This document shows, one piece after another, positions 33,546 through 45,598 of a stretch of DNA of 64,000 nucleotides. The DNA is taken from positions 100,749,994-100,813,993 of the forward strand of contig BSWB01000005.1 of NCBI GenBank assembly GCA_033239125.1. Reading direction: 5' to 3'. The notes under the pieces were generated by a model. The model was given only the letters and a program-made list of their open reading frames with translations. It did no database searches and was not told the origin of the DNA. Origin of the DNA: Fagopyrum homotropicum. Taxonomy: Eukaryota > Streptophyta > Magnoliopsida > Caryophyllales > Polygonaceae. Both the position numbers and the translations under genes were made by a program. Each line of letters begins with the position of its first letter. Position 1 is the first letter of the stretch.

Positions 33546-34316
33546 TTAGCAGATTATCATGAGAAAGCACAAGAAAATTCCAGTACCAGAATTTTACTCC
33601 TATACGAGCTTTTCAAAAATAACCAAAACAAATGAGCTGTACACATTTGTACGAGTACGCCTTGTAAATTGCAAGACAAACATGCATGCCTACACAACAC
33701 AAGAAACCAGAACAAGCAACCCCCAACAAACAAAAACAGAAGCCATACACCCCCCAAAACAAATAAACTCAGAAGCAGGAAAACATACACCTGCAGTGGT
33801 GCACTTCCAGGACATGCACCGTTCTCATATTAGAAAGTAATGATTAATCATGTCCAAACAAGCACCAAATTTACATACACTTACAGTAAAAACATAGTAA
33901 CAGGGATCAAAATAAACAAAAGATTGGCATGTAGAAATGCATCTAAACCAAATAACTGGCAATCTAATCTTAACAACATATTATCACACCACAAGTAAGA
34001 AGAACAGTCCCTAACAACATGAAAATGTCTAAATAGAACCAAAAAGACACCATTTAAACCTATCAAACTAACCACAAATGTTTAAGTCTACCCGATAAAA
34101 ATTACTTACAAACCTCAATCAGGAGTACCATACAATTGAATTTTTTAAAAATTACCAATTAAAGCTGAAAAAATTAACTCAAAAATTGATGAACGGCAAC
34201 ATACTTGTTTGGAATGTTTTTCATCATTAATGTTGTGCGATTATCTTCTCCACGCAAAATACGACCAGACAATAAGAACACCCCCCCCCCACACACACAC
34301 AAAGAAACCAGACAAT

Positions 34317-34552
34317 AATACACTCTGCACAATCTTCGTGCTCATCCCTTTGTAAAATCCAGACAAGCCTTCATGCTGAATCATCTTCATGATAGCATCA
34401 GATGTGCCTGAAGAAAGTGAAAAATCATTGCCCATGCTTTAGATCAACTAACTTAAAGCAACATGCGATGAGCCCTGAAGAGTATATTTACACAAACCTT
34501 TGTAGTGATGCTGCTTATCAACACCAGTAGCTTGCTTTGCTTGAAGCCTTGA
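34317..34552 (-). pseudogene. Peroxisomal NAD carrier (PXN-type) gene fragment
   Basis: Two exons of a mitochondrial-carrier-family gene are recognisable on the minus strand with their intron. Exon one (34552-34498) reads SRLQAKQATGVDKQHHYK. Exon two (34407 to about 34317) reads TSDAIMKMIQHEGLSGFYKG, then MSTKIVQSVL. The latter is the conserved end of the third carrier repeat of plant peroxisomal NAD carriers. The splice sites still look usable (CAAAG/GT and TTCAG/GC). After SVL the match stops at a poly-G/GT tract. The retained intron points to DNA-level capture, not retroposition. Confidence 0.75.
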
Positions 34553-35359
34553 CTGCATTCAGGGGAAAAACAACAGTAATCAGACAACAAAACCAAATAT
34601 TACAGCTATGTATTATGAGTTCAACTTCGTTCAAATCAGCACAAATGCTTATGCGTGTCTTAAACATAGTTGCTTGAAAACCTTATGCGTGCCTTAAGGT
34701 TTCAGAAGCGGAGATATGTACAGAAATCAAACCGAAAACGAAAGCACGAACGAACCTGGCTTCGAAGTCACACCACCGTCCAACGCCGTCGATGCCGGCT
34801 CTACGAGATAGAAGAGAGGGGGGGAGGTTTCAGAAGCGGAGATTGAAGGGAGCGGCAGATTTGTTTTTCGGATTGACGGCAAGATTTGCAGTAGTAGCGG
34901 GAAGTGAGGCGACAGTGAGAGGGGGCGGAGAAGGTGAGGAGGAGAGCGATAAGAAGAGGGATCAAATCAAATGTGAAACCCTAACCACCGTAAAAATATT
35001 AGTGGGGTACATTTACTAATTAGAATACTGAAAAAAGCCTACTTAGTATACAATAATAAAAAACAGCCTAGTTACCTAATTAGGTAACTTTTGACATTAA
35101 AGTAAAAAATCATAAAAATATACGGGAGTTATAACAGCACCGCAATTCACGTTTGACAAATCAATCACCGTTAAAATCCCCTGAAAGTATAATAAAAGAG
35201 ATCGGTTATGTTACGGATGTCCTGGTTACGTCGGGAGGGTCGCTTTTTCTGATCATCATAATATAATAAATAGATTAGACGCAGAATCAACAGAGGAGCC
35301 GAAGGCAGCAAGCAGACAAAGCAAGTTGTTGTACTTGGAGAGCTTGGAATCTTCGTCTC

Positions 35360-38300
35360 ATGGCGGTTGCGTCGCCTGCCAGTCCTATTGGATCCGTTCC
35401 ACCACCTCCTCCTCCTCCTCCTCCTCCTCCCATACTCACTCCTTCTTCCCCTCACTCCGCCACCGCTCCCATTGCTGATCCCTCTAATGACCTCCCCCAC
35501 TCTCTCAGTCTCCCCAGTGACGCCGATCTTCAGGTTCTCACCACCAATTCCTAGTCATTCCTTCTTTCTTTTCCCCTTCTCGAAATTTCAGATCATTTTA
35601 AAAACCTGTTTCTGTCGATTTTTTTTGTCAATTTCATCATCCATTTCCTTTTTTTTTTTGCAATGCCAGTCGCCTTCAAGGGCCGAAGAGTATCGTAAAT
35701 TGTTTCATCTTCCGCCGGAAGCAGTAAGTGGTTGGAACCTTTTTTTCTTACTTTAGGTTTTCTTCGTTCGATACCGTCGGTACATTGCGTTCCATCTTTG
35801 TTAATCCTTGGTTGTCTGTCATCTCATTTTAAGTGTTTATGTACAAAATCAACGTGCTGATTTCTTTACTTATGAATTTGTTACCTCCTCATTCTCACAG
35901 AAGCAGAATGTGAATATTCAGTACCCGTACGTTTGCTTTTTTATTCTGAATTGTTTCGTCATATGAATCTGCTGTTTTATCTTTCATGTAGCCACTTCTT
36001 CAATTTATTGAAGAATTCCATGGATCAAACTCGAATGAGGATGAAGAGTTGGAGAAATAGTCTTGAGAAAATTTCGGACAAGGAGATTCTGTAATTCACT
36101 TGATTAAAGCAACTAAATTCAAGTTAAAACCAATTCTAACAAACTGAAATGCTCTATTAAAGCATCCACTAAAGCAAACAAACAGTATATAAACTTTACA
36201 ATTATGCTCTATATGATTGTTTCAAATTGTGTTCGTGGCAATAGGTTCCAGTTAGAATATCTTTGTGATATCTTTCTTGCAGGCTCTTATTCAAGATTTT
36301 AATTGTGCCTTACAAGAAAGTATTCTTCTTCAGGTATCATCAGTCCCTATTCCTGACAATGTTTTTTAGTTGAAATAAAGTTCTCCACTTCTCCTCTGTT
36401 TGTTTGCGTACTAATCACATTTTGATAACCTTTATATCTTTCAACCTGTCGAACTTAAAAAAAATTTTTAAAGCCAAATCATCTTCCTTGTAATTGACCT
36501 TCTCAGATCCTCTATTGCTGCAGGGTCATATGTACTTGTTTGATCGCTGCATATGCTTTTACGCTAACATCTTTGGATTTGAGACAAAGGTTCGTCAATA
36601 AGCTTATGCTTTATCTTTGTATTCTATTAATACATGAGTACTTTGGATTTTAGCAATATGGACGATTTTTTAGAAGTTCTTGTTGAAACTCTGAAACTAT
36701 AATCCTATGATTTTATGACACCGAAATCTATTTGTTCAATTTATATCCTACTAATGTGTAATGAGTGATTGTGAGATAGGTAAGCATATAAGTTGATCCT
36801 TTTTTATATTGGCGAGCTACCCCATGCAATGTGTGATGTTGTGATCGAAAGGTCCCTTTCAAAAGTCAAAACAATATTAGGGTCATTGTGCATGACACAG
36901 AGTTTTATGTGGGAATGGTAGAGCTCAAGTACGGAAGAACACAAAACAAATCCCCAAATCACAAACACTGAGCATACACAAGAAACCAGAGGACTAAACC
37001 TTAAGTTTACCCTCCAAATTGGCAGTATAAAACCTTCATTTGTACTAGTTTGCCTATAGGTCACCCTACTGTGACAATTGACAAACCTTGCCTCCAACCT
37101 AACTAATAATCTCTCTTGATAACCTTCTAGCTTGCCTTAAATATTCTGCAACCTATTCCATCACGCTTTCCTCATTCTTCCATTCATATACTTATCTGGG
37201 AACATCTCTCTCATTCTCCTGGGAAGGTAAAGAGTACATGAAAGCATAATGTTTATATATCACCACTTCAAAAGTCATTTGTTTCCTGGTAAAGGTTGCT
37301 TACATTTTGCAAGGCCTAATACCAATTCACTAATTGTAATCTGCTTCACTGATACATCTTCCACCTTTACAGAAAAAAATTCTGTTCAATGAGGTCACAT
37401 TAATCCGAAGAGCAAAGACAGCAGGGTTATTTCCAAATGCCATAGAAATTGTGGCTTCAGGGAAGAAGGTAACAAAATGGCCTAATTTATATGGACTAGA
37501 TACTTTTGCTAAATGCAAGTTGGTGAACGCTGGACTAGTATTTTAAGAACAATCTTGCATGGGTTCTGCAGAACTTTTTTGCTTCTTTTTTTTCACGTGA
37601 TGAAGCCTTTAAGACCATTGAAGAGGGATGGTCAAAGCATGACAATGGTGCTAGAGGAATCAATGATCAGGTTCTTTTCTCAAACTTGCTATTGTGATGA
37701 ATTATGACAGACAGAGAAAGGCATGCAAAGTTGATATGTTTAATATTATTATTGTCTGTGAGTATAGTTTAAAATTATATGGGAAACACTCCCTGGTTTT
37801 CCTGTGTTTGACACTTCTCGCATGATACACAAAACACGTTTGAAAGCTTGTGTCTTATCCTCATGTTTTAACTTTCATCTGTTCCACATCCAAAGTCGTC
37901 CAAAATCGTTAAGTTAATGTTATTAATTTCTATTTGATGCTACTAAGTTCTTTGCCATGAACATCTGAAATCATGAAAAGGCTCTACCCAGCATTAATGA
38001 TGTTAAAAGAGAGTTCCATGATGCTAAATTTTTGGTGCATATAACTCGTTTTACTTATTTCGGTACTTCGGTTTGATTAATATACTGAATAGAGACCTTA
38101 GAGACAGTTAAAAAGAAGTTAATAATGTTAGTTTCTTGGTTTTGGGGAACTGTGTACATGGGACAAACGAAAACTACACGATGTTGGGGAAAAACTCCGC
38201 GTTACCGACACTCACCGAGTATATAAGCGGGTATTTTGTTGCGCACTCACACTCTCGCAAACCTCACTTGTGTATAAGCCTTTGTGATCGAACACTCACT

Positions 38301-41300
38301 CTTTGTTGCATTCATTCATGCAATACTACATACATATATATATTGGCAAAGGTCGGTTATGGAGGGTAAAGCAACCGACATTCATCACTTTCAAAATGGA
38401 TAAGTATGAACTAATTCTAGACTAATCTAACTTATTTTACCAATCATAATCCTTGAACCTTGTTTTTCTTCAAAGTTCTAGACACTTCTTTACCTTTCCC
38501 AATCTCACTTTTTTAACAAATATAAATTATACCAACAATTCCTCCCTTAATTTATATTTTAAATATCTCCCCACCATCCGAAAATCTTACCTTCGTATGC
38601 TTCTTGGTTCCAGTGCCACTACATGCTTTTCGCACCGCTCTTCCATCTAAGAAGCAAATATTCTTCTCATTCCGGCCTAGCATCACCAAGCGTCTCCCCT
38701 TGAACACCTTGCACCATCTCCTTGTGCCGACGAACTTGCACCATCTCCTTGTGCCGACGAACTTGCACCCCTCCATTCTCATCACACCCAACGAGATGAC
38801 ATTTGCGTTCGCCGATGGCATGTACCTCACATTGTGTAGAGTGTCGCTTGTACCGTTATGACGCCTCATCCTCACGCTTCCGGTACCTGCTACCTTCAAC
38901 TTCTCACCACTCATCGAGTTGAAGTGAACAAACTCTCCACGAGTCTCCAAGGTGTCAAACATTGTTTGGTCCCGACATACATGCATTGAGGCAGCACTAT
39001 CCATCACCCACTCTGACTTGGTGGTCTCCTCACCCGTCGCCAAGTAAACATCCCCGAAATCAACTTCACCAACTCCATTGACCACATTTGTATGGGAGTC
39101 CCCTCTCTTCTTTCCCGGCGACATCTCACTCAACTTCTTTAAGTCCTCCCTCATCCGAGGACACCGGACTTGCATGTGACCCCTCTCCCCGCAGTAGAAG
39201 CACTCGACCTCACTCAAATATCGTCGCGAGCCTGATCTCTGCCTCGGGTCATCATGCCTCCTCCATTGACTCCTCCCTCGTTCTCGCTCCCCCGCAACTA
39301 GTATGCGATCCTCTCCTTTGTCGGTAGCATCATTTTTCATCATCCTCTCACTTTCCCGCAAAGCAGCGGTCACCTCATCCAGAGTGAGAGACTTCCTTCC
39401 TACAAGTAATGTTTGCACCAAAGACTTGTAGGACTTCGGCAATGATGCTAACAACAACAACGCCTGCTCCTCTTCTCCAATCTTGTCATCAGCATTCAAC
39501 AATTGCCATATTAGTTGATTAAACGAGTTAATGTGGTCATGAAGATTACCTCCTTCCTCCATCTTGAGTGAGTAAAGCTCCATCTTCAAGCACAAACGGT
39601 TGGTCAACGACTTCGACGCGTAGATGCTCTCAAGCTTCTCCCACAACGCCTTCGGTGTGGTCTCCTTCAACACACCGTACTTGATCTCGGGAGCCAACGC
39701 CAACCGAATTGTACTCACCGCCTTCTGCCGGATGCTTCGCCACTTCTCCTCGCTCATCGATCCAGGCTTCTCCTCCTCCAGAGCTTGGTCAAGACCCTGT
39801 TGCACCAATAGGTCTTGAATCGTACTCTGCTACAAAGTGAAGTTGATCTTCCCATCGAAGAGTGGAATCTCGAACGCCCTCATCGCCTCGGCCGCCATCG
39901 CGCCAATCACGAGATTCAATAAGCAACAAAGTTTACCCAAACACCACCACCGTAACCTCGGCTCTGATACCAGTTGTTGGGAAAAAACTCCGCGTTCCCG
40001 ACACTCACCGAGTATATAAGCGGGTATTTTGTTGCGCACTCACACTCGCAAACCTCACTTGTGTATAAGTCTTTGTGATCGAACACTCACTCTTTGTTGC
40101 ATTCATTCATGCAATACTACATACATATATATATATATATTGGCAAAGGTCGGCTATGGAGGGTAAAGCAACCGACATTCATCACTTTCAAAATGGATAA
40201 GTATGAACTAATTCTAGACTAATCTAACTTATTTTACCAATCATAATCCTTGAACCTTGTTTTTCTTCAAAGTTCTAGACACTTCTTTACCTTTCCCAAT
40301 CTCACTTTTTTAACAAATATAAATTATACCAACACATGTTCCAACGAACTTTCAAATAGGTTTTTGTAACATGTGAAAAGACAGGTGCAAGTCGGAATTT
40401 CCCAAATTTGTTTCTGTAGTTCTCACTCATCTCATGACTCTTTTTTGTTACTAAATGAAGGCTTAAAATAATCACTTCTTGACAAGCCATAATGACATGC
40501 TGTCAGTAGGGTATTTTGTAAGTTGACAAATCTGAAAACCTTGCAAATTAATTGAATGTGGTGCTTCCAATAATAAGAAGCATTTCCCGTCATGGATAGA
40601 AGTTTTGCTTGTTTATCAGGAAATGTGTGGAAAGAAGATAAATGCATTTGCTTTTGACTATTTCTGAAAAATTTTAGACAAAAAATAGAGTTTAGTGCAT
40701 TGTTTTTCAGTAACCCTTGAGCTTAATATATTGCTGTCAATAACCCTATAGACGGTAGCTGGAGGGCTTTTTTATATCTTATTAAAGGTCATTCCAGCCT
40801 TTCTGGTTGTTCATATCAGTTTCTCCTAATATCGTAGTTGCAATTACTTCAATATGATTTGCATTCATAAGTCCTGACCCATTTGTTTGGCTGGTAAAAA
40901 AGATAAGCCATATGGAGACTGAAGTATGTGGATGACCATCAGTTGAAGTTCTAGGAAGGAGGAACAATACCTTAGTTACATCCCTTGCTCAATCAACAAA
41001 GTACTATGTTGAAGTTCTGTAGTTTTGTACGATTTAGATGATCGAAACAGAAGTGTTGTTAGGTCTTTCAATCATGAAAATATGTAATTATTGTAGGCTA
41101 CAGTATGTTATGTAAGAACTCATTCTTTTAGGCCTTCCAGTTTTTATTTTTAGGCTACAGTGTGAAATAGTTTATTTTAGTCCGCCTTGGGATTGAAAAT
41201 TGTTCCTTCATTGTATCAAATTTAGGATTCCATGTCTGAGACTGGCAGCCAGTCCAATGGACTTATTGCAGTTGAAAATTCAAAAAGTTCTGAATTGCGG

Positions 41301-42716
41301 CTTAGTGCTTCAGACTCTGAAGAAAGGTAAATTATTATACAACTCCAAATGTTCTTCGTGACTAAAATTATCTTGAACCAATCCTGTCTATACATGATTG
41401 CATCAGGGTTCTGGGTGTGCCAGTTTTAGAAGATAGGGAGCTTCAAAATAAAAACGTTGATAATATGGATCTGAGTACCTCAGAAGCTCAAGGTGCTGTA
41501 GACAAGGATGGAAAACTAGCTGCTGATGCAGATTCATCATTGCCAGGGAGCTCTAATAACTGGGAAGAAGACACTTTAAATTACCCAGAAAGTAAATCCA
41601 GCATACTCTAATTCCTTAATAATCTTAAGAGACATTTCATTTAGGTGCTATGAGATTTGATTTGAATTATTTTTTTCGGCTATCATACTTTCACTTTGGT
41701 GTCATGACAGCCATGACTTGTGAGATTTGATATTTATTTTCCACTTAGGTGATTTCAAACTTCAAAAAAACAAAATCATTATTCTAAGCTTTAAAATGCC
41801 GTTCTATAATTAAATTGTGTCTTACCTTTTACCTCTTTGCATGTTCTGTGGTCACTTTATTATGCAGTTCCCGAACATTATGCAAAGGTTGCAGAATCCA
41901 AATTCCCGGTACAGATGACACTTATTTAGCAATTCTTGTTCTGGAGTTTTGTTTTGGTTTTATCCTGCTTACATAAATTATTCACCATCTAGTGTACATG
42001 ATCAACTTTCTAACCTTTTATTTTGGTGTTTTGTCAATTAACTACAGATAAAAGTAGAGGACTTCTTTGATCTATTCTTCTCTGATGATGGAATTGGTTT
42101 CATGGAATCCTTCCGAAAAAGATGTGGAGATAAAGGTCTGACTTGGATATTGTTTCATTTAGCATACCTTTTGCACTTGCACCCCTTTTGGTTCACGAAA
42201 ATTGTCCAGTTTGACAATCTTGGTTCCTTTTCCATGTAGAAAGTGCTCTATGCATCACTCTTTCTGTTTGTGGTTGATGCTTTATTCTCTATGATGGGTA
42301 AAAGCTACTGGTGTGAGAAACATTAATTTGTAGAAGTTAGCTTTTTGAAAGTGCTGAAAGCCGAGACTGATTAATTTTCTAGACAATAAATGTGGGATAT
42401 AGCAGTTGTGTAGAAGAGGGTATCTTAGCTACACTCATGAATTTTTATTTGGATGACTTTTCCTGCTTATTGATGTTCCCCCCTCAGATTTCAAGTGCAC
42501 CAAATGGTATCCCCATGAAAAACTAGGCCGTGCACGTGAGGTGTCGTTTCAGCATCCGATAAAAGTGTATTTTGGTATGTTACATAGGAACTTGCAAGTT
42601 ATTCTTATGTTATATAATATTCAACTAAATAACCTACTTATGTTTGTTGCTAACTAGGTGCAAAATGTGGTGGTTGCAAGGAGCTTCAATCTTACATAGT
42701 CTGTAGAAACAGGTAA

Positions 42717-42749
<33 letters not shown>

Positions 42750-45598
42750 AAAAAAAAAAAAACCCTTAACATGTCCCATTGCCCATGTAGATTCATCTAG
42801 TTAACCTGGTGTTTATGCCTTTCATATGTAGATGTCCATTATGCTGGTTTCTTTGATTTACAACGTGCTAACTTTATTCACTTAATTTATCTGGTTCTTG
42901 TCAGCCATTTAGTTGTCAAGGTTTCACAGGAATTCAGTGATGTTCCATATGCAGACTATTTTCAAGTAGAGGTAAATTCTTGCTCAAGCCTGTTAACGAA
43001 TTCCTGTCTTATAAGCAGCATAAAGTGAAGATAACATGTGGAAGGAAAAATGACCAAAAATAATATCAACTATGAGGTATGAACCAAAAATAATACAAAC
43101 TTTAGAAATTACTATTTGGTATACAAACTATTTCACATTAAACTAGTTTTGATACGGGGTGAAATTGTGGCCAAATTTCATTACAAAAACCACCCATACA
43201 TTTTTAAATCACACAAAGTTACCCCTATATTTTATGTTCTTTCAAAAATCACTAATGTTATTTTTGTTTAGTTAACAAATTATGGAATAAAGATTAGTCA
43301 TCACTTTATTCTTAAATATTTAAGGTATTTATGCATAAAATAAATAATTAAAAATAAAATTTATGGATAGTATGAGGAAAAAATTCATGTTCTGGGTAAA
43401 ACTGAATGAAAGAATATATCACTTATTGAAAATTTTGTGTAATTTGAAAATTTAAAATTAATATATTTAAGGAAAAAGATCCCTATTTCATGTCTTAAAT
43501 TTTAAAAATCAGTCATATTTATACCAAAATTTTGTGAGAATGTCACCAAGTTTGGGTCTTTTATCCAAAATTTTATTTTAAAAATTTTAAAAATTCTCAA
43601 TCATCCTTATAGTTATATAAGAATAAAGTGATAACTAACATTTATTACATAATTTGTTAGGTATACAAAAGTAATATGGGTAGTTTTTGAAAGAAAATAT
43701 AATGTAGGGGCGATTTTGTTTGATTTGAAAGTTATGGGTGATTTCTGTAATAAAATTGGCCATAATTTTACCGCGTATCAAAATTGGTTTAATGTGAAAT
43801 AGTTTGAATACCAACTAGTAATTTTTAAAATTTGTATTATTTTTGGTTCATGGCTCATAATTGGTATTATTTTTGGTCATTTTTCCTTCTTCCAAAGTAA
43901 ATTGATTTATGTGAATGTTTAGTCAGTAATTGGAATATGTTCTTAAGTTTCTACTTATTGTTTTAGCCTCCGTTTGTTGTGCTTAAACTTATCATTGGAA
44001 GTAGAATGGTATCGTACTAATCCGTCAAATTGTGTTTTGTTAGTCCCTAAAATGGAATGTTAGAGGTCCTTTTAAAAAATCAAATGATGATAATCATTTT
44101 CATTTCATTTTCTTCCCCTTAACCGTTTCATTTCTACGTTCCAAACAATCGACCCTTCAGTAGATATAATATGTTATAATTGTTATATGTACCGGTGTAT
44201 TTCCTGGAAGCTTACAAATCGGGAAAGAATTTTGCAGTATTGATTCTGTTAATTTTGTTCCTCTTCTTCTGAATGCAATTTCAGGGACTGTGGGATGTCC
44301 AGAGAGATGACAGTCAAGTCAATGATGGTTGCATTTTGCGAGTTTATATCAATGTGGCTTTTTCCAAGAAAACTGTGTGGAGAAGTAAGCATCTTATACA
44401 TACATTTTTCTTTGATTGCTTGCTAGAATTTGCACTTCCTTAACCTCACTCATCTACACTGGGTGTACTAATAACTAGATGTGGTAAGAAATATTTAGTT
44501 CCATCTATCGTATCTCGTTATCACACAGTGCATCACTTATTCATAATCTCTCTAATTGTGTTTGTTCTACTGCTGTATACTACTACTTCTTTGTCAGGTA
44601 AGATAGAACAATCGACAATGGAGGAATGCCGTGAAGCCTATACCACTTGGATTGAACTTGTACGCCCTCACTCCTTATTCTCCAACTGAAGCATAGTTCT
44701 GTTTGATGATTACTTACTGATGTTTGGAGGTGAACTAATTTCCAGGCCCATGAGGAATTGAAGCAGAAGAACCTTGAAAAATCAGGTAAGTATTCATTCC
44801 AGTAAAAGGATGATTAAAAGATCATCATAAAAACATCAAGGAACAGAAACAAGGATTGATGAACTTTAATCTAGATATTCAAAGTTGAGATTGACGTTAC
44901 AAATGCACAATATGTTTAACATAATCCTGAACAGGATATGTAGAAGGCACGGCAGGAGCTAGCAATGTTGAATCTCTTGTTAGGAGCTCTCAATTAATTG
45001 CAGAAATGCAGCACGAGAAAGGTGGCGACGGGTCTACAAAAGTTACAGATGCATCACCTGATCTTCAGGGTTCTCAACAACAAACTCAAATTTCCATCAC
45101 AGACAAATTGATTGATATCACTGCAATTGCTTCATTACTAGGATCAGTATCAGCCAAATTGCGCTCATTCCTTAAGAGTCAAGGAAACCGTCAGAGACTA
45201 TTAATTATTCTTTTTGCAACTATCCTTGTTCTGATGCAGGTGTGAATCTTTCCCTCTACCCTAATTGAAGAATGTGCATTTGTGCAAGAGTTTGAGTTTA
45301 CAGAAATTATACATTATTTACCATCTCCACTATTACTTTGTTGCAGCTAAGCATAGTCCTGCTGTTGAGCAGACCTCAACAGATTTACGTCGTTCCACAA
45401 ACAAACCCTGTAAACACGGGTGGCCTATGGGACCATCCGAAAGGAACAGAGACCATGGCTTGGCTGGAAAAGCGAGTACACCTGCTCAAGGATGAGATTG
45501 TGATGGTGGAGGCTCAAATGCAAAGGATGAGACATGAACATATACTACTAAAAGCACAAATGAAGGTACTTGAGCATCTACACGACGAGCAAAGATGA
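35360..45598 (+). CDS. VAD1: VAD1-type GRAM and VASt domain protein, 18 exons
   Basis: Predicted 640 aa. Exons: 35360-35533, 35670-35723, 36283-36333, 36524-36589, 37373-37468, 37572-37670, 41226-41326, 41407-41591, 41868-41908, 42048-42135, 42488-42574, 42658-42712, 42905-42971, 44285-44384, 44598-44659, 44746-44785, 44935-45239, 45347-45598. All junctions are GT..AG and keep frame. Residues 1-58 are Ser/Pro-rich with an 11-Pro run. GRAM about 59-178 (FHLPPEA, CFYANIFGFETK, RAKTAGLFPNAIEI), VASt about 288-455 (VEDFFDLFFSDDGIGFMESF; KTVWRSKIEQSTMEECREAY), transmembrane segment about 543-567, then a C-terminal coiled coil. The family negatively regulates cell death and defence in Arabidopsis; VASt resembles StAR-like sterol-transfer domains acting at membrane contacts. 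Length is close to the Arabidopsis protein. Intron 6 holds a copia element and intron 13 a MITE. Element F ends about 270 bp upstream of the ATG. Confidence 0.9.
38182..38537 (-). repeat. 3' LTR of intronic copia element
   Basis: 356 bp, pairs with 39975-40334. Has ATATATATAT microsatellite near 38332-38342. Confidence 0.9.
38552..39898 (-). pseudogene. Copia gag with zinc knuckle and protease remnant
   Basis: ATG at 39896-39898, then 22 codons and an in-frame TAG (39830-39832, one change from Trp). The frame then stays open for about 425 codons to 38552. Visible: gag core (ALWEKLESIYASKSLTNRL; LLLASLPKSYKSLV), CCHC knuckle CFYCGERGHMQVRCP, and protease-like WVMDSAASMHVC with the DSA active-site triplet. 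Near the end an octapeptide CKFVGTRRW is tandemly duplicated. The frame then runs directly into the polypurine tract; all of integrase, RT and RNase H has been lost. It would package RNA if translated. Confidence 0.8.
39956..39972 (-). other. Primer binding site, tRNA-iMet (copia element)
   Basis: On the minus strand TGGTATCAGAGCCGAGG follows the LTR after 2 bp; it matches the 3' end of plant initiator tRNA-Met. Confidence 0.88.
39975..40334 (-). repeat. 5' LTR of intronic copia element
   Basis: 360 bp, ends TGTTGG...CCAACA, partner of 38182-38537. Confidence 0.9.
42724..42762 (+). repeat. Poly-C / poly-A tract in VAD1 intron 12
   Basis: About 19 C followed by about 20 A, directly after the exon 12 donor site. 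Length is likely unstable or uncertain from sequencing. Confidence 0.9.
43041..43889. mobile_element. Fold-back MITE in VAD1 intron 13
   Basis: Two inverted arms of about 290 bp (outer words GAAGGAAAAATGACCAAAAA and its reverse complement; GGTATGAACCAAAAATAATA; TTTCACATTAAAC) flank an AT-rich centre. Arms are similar but not identical, so the copy is old. No coding capacity. The same arms pair over CTATTTGGTAT / ATACCAACTAG. Target duplication not resolved. Confidence 0.8.

Larger units (their letters stand above)
32749..35085 (+). mobile_element. TIR DNA element F with captured gene fragment
   Basis: The left end (GGGAGAATTTGACATACTAGG, then CTTTTTT ... GTACCCC) and right end (GGGGTACATTTACTAATTAG, then AAAAAAGCC ... 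CAGCC) are imperfect inverted repeats of about 50-100 bp. The first 240 bp match element G (62850-63086) in reverse at roughly 90 percent by eye. Inside lie an ATACCAGAATTT array, a fragment of a mitochondrial-carrier-family gene and a GC-richer segment near 34770-34960 that resembles coding DNA I cannot identify. No transposase is seen. The exact right border and target duplication are uncertain. Class is most like a gene-capturing Mutator-type element, by inference. Confidence 0.65.
38182..40334 (-). mobile_element. Gag-only Ty1/copia LTR element in VAD1 intron 6
   Basis: A 2153-bp element with LTRs 38182-38537 and 39975-40334 (TGTTGG...CCAACA), tRNA-iMet primer site at 39956-39972, a gag-protease frame and a polypurine tract (GGGAGGAAT on minus, 38538-38546). 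No integrase, RT or RNase H is present, so it depends on proteins from elsewhere. LTRs differ by about four substitutions plus two small indels (one in a TA microsatellite). I could not find a clean 5-bp target duplication: flanks read CACGA and CATGT. It is antisense to VAD1. Confidence 0.85.

Noticed and set aside
34241..34435. A standalone mitochondrial carrier gene
   Set aside because: Only two exons of the last carrier repeat are present, the frame breaks into a GT/poly-G tract, and it is enclosed by the ends of element F.
38182..40334. Alternative VAD1 exons within intron 6
   Set aside because: All coding potential there is antisense copia gag-protease bounded by LTRs; exon 6 joins exon 7 without loss of expected domain sequence.
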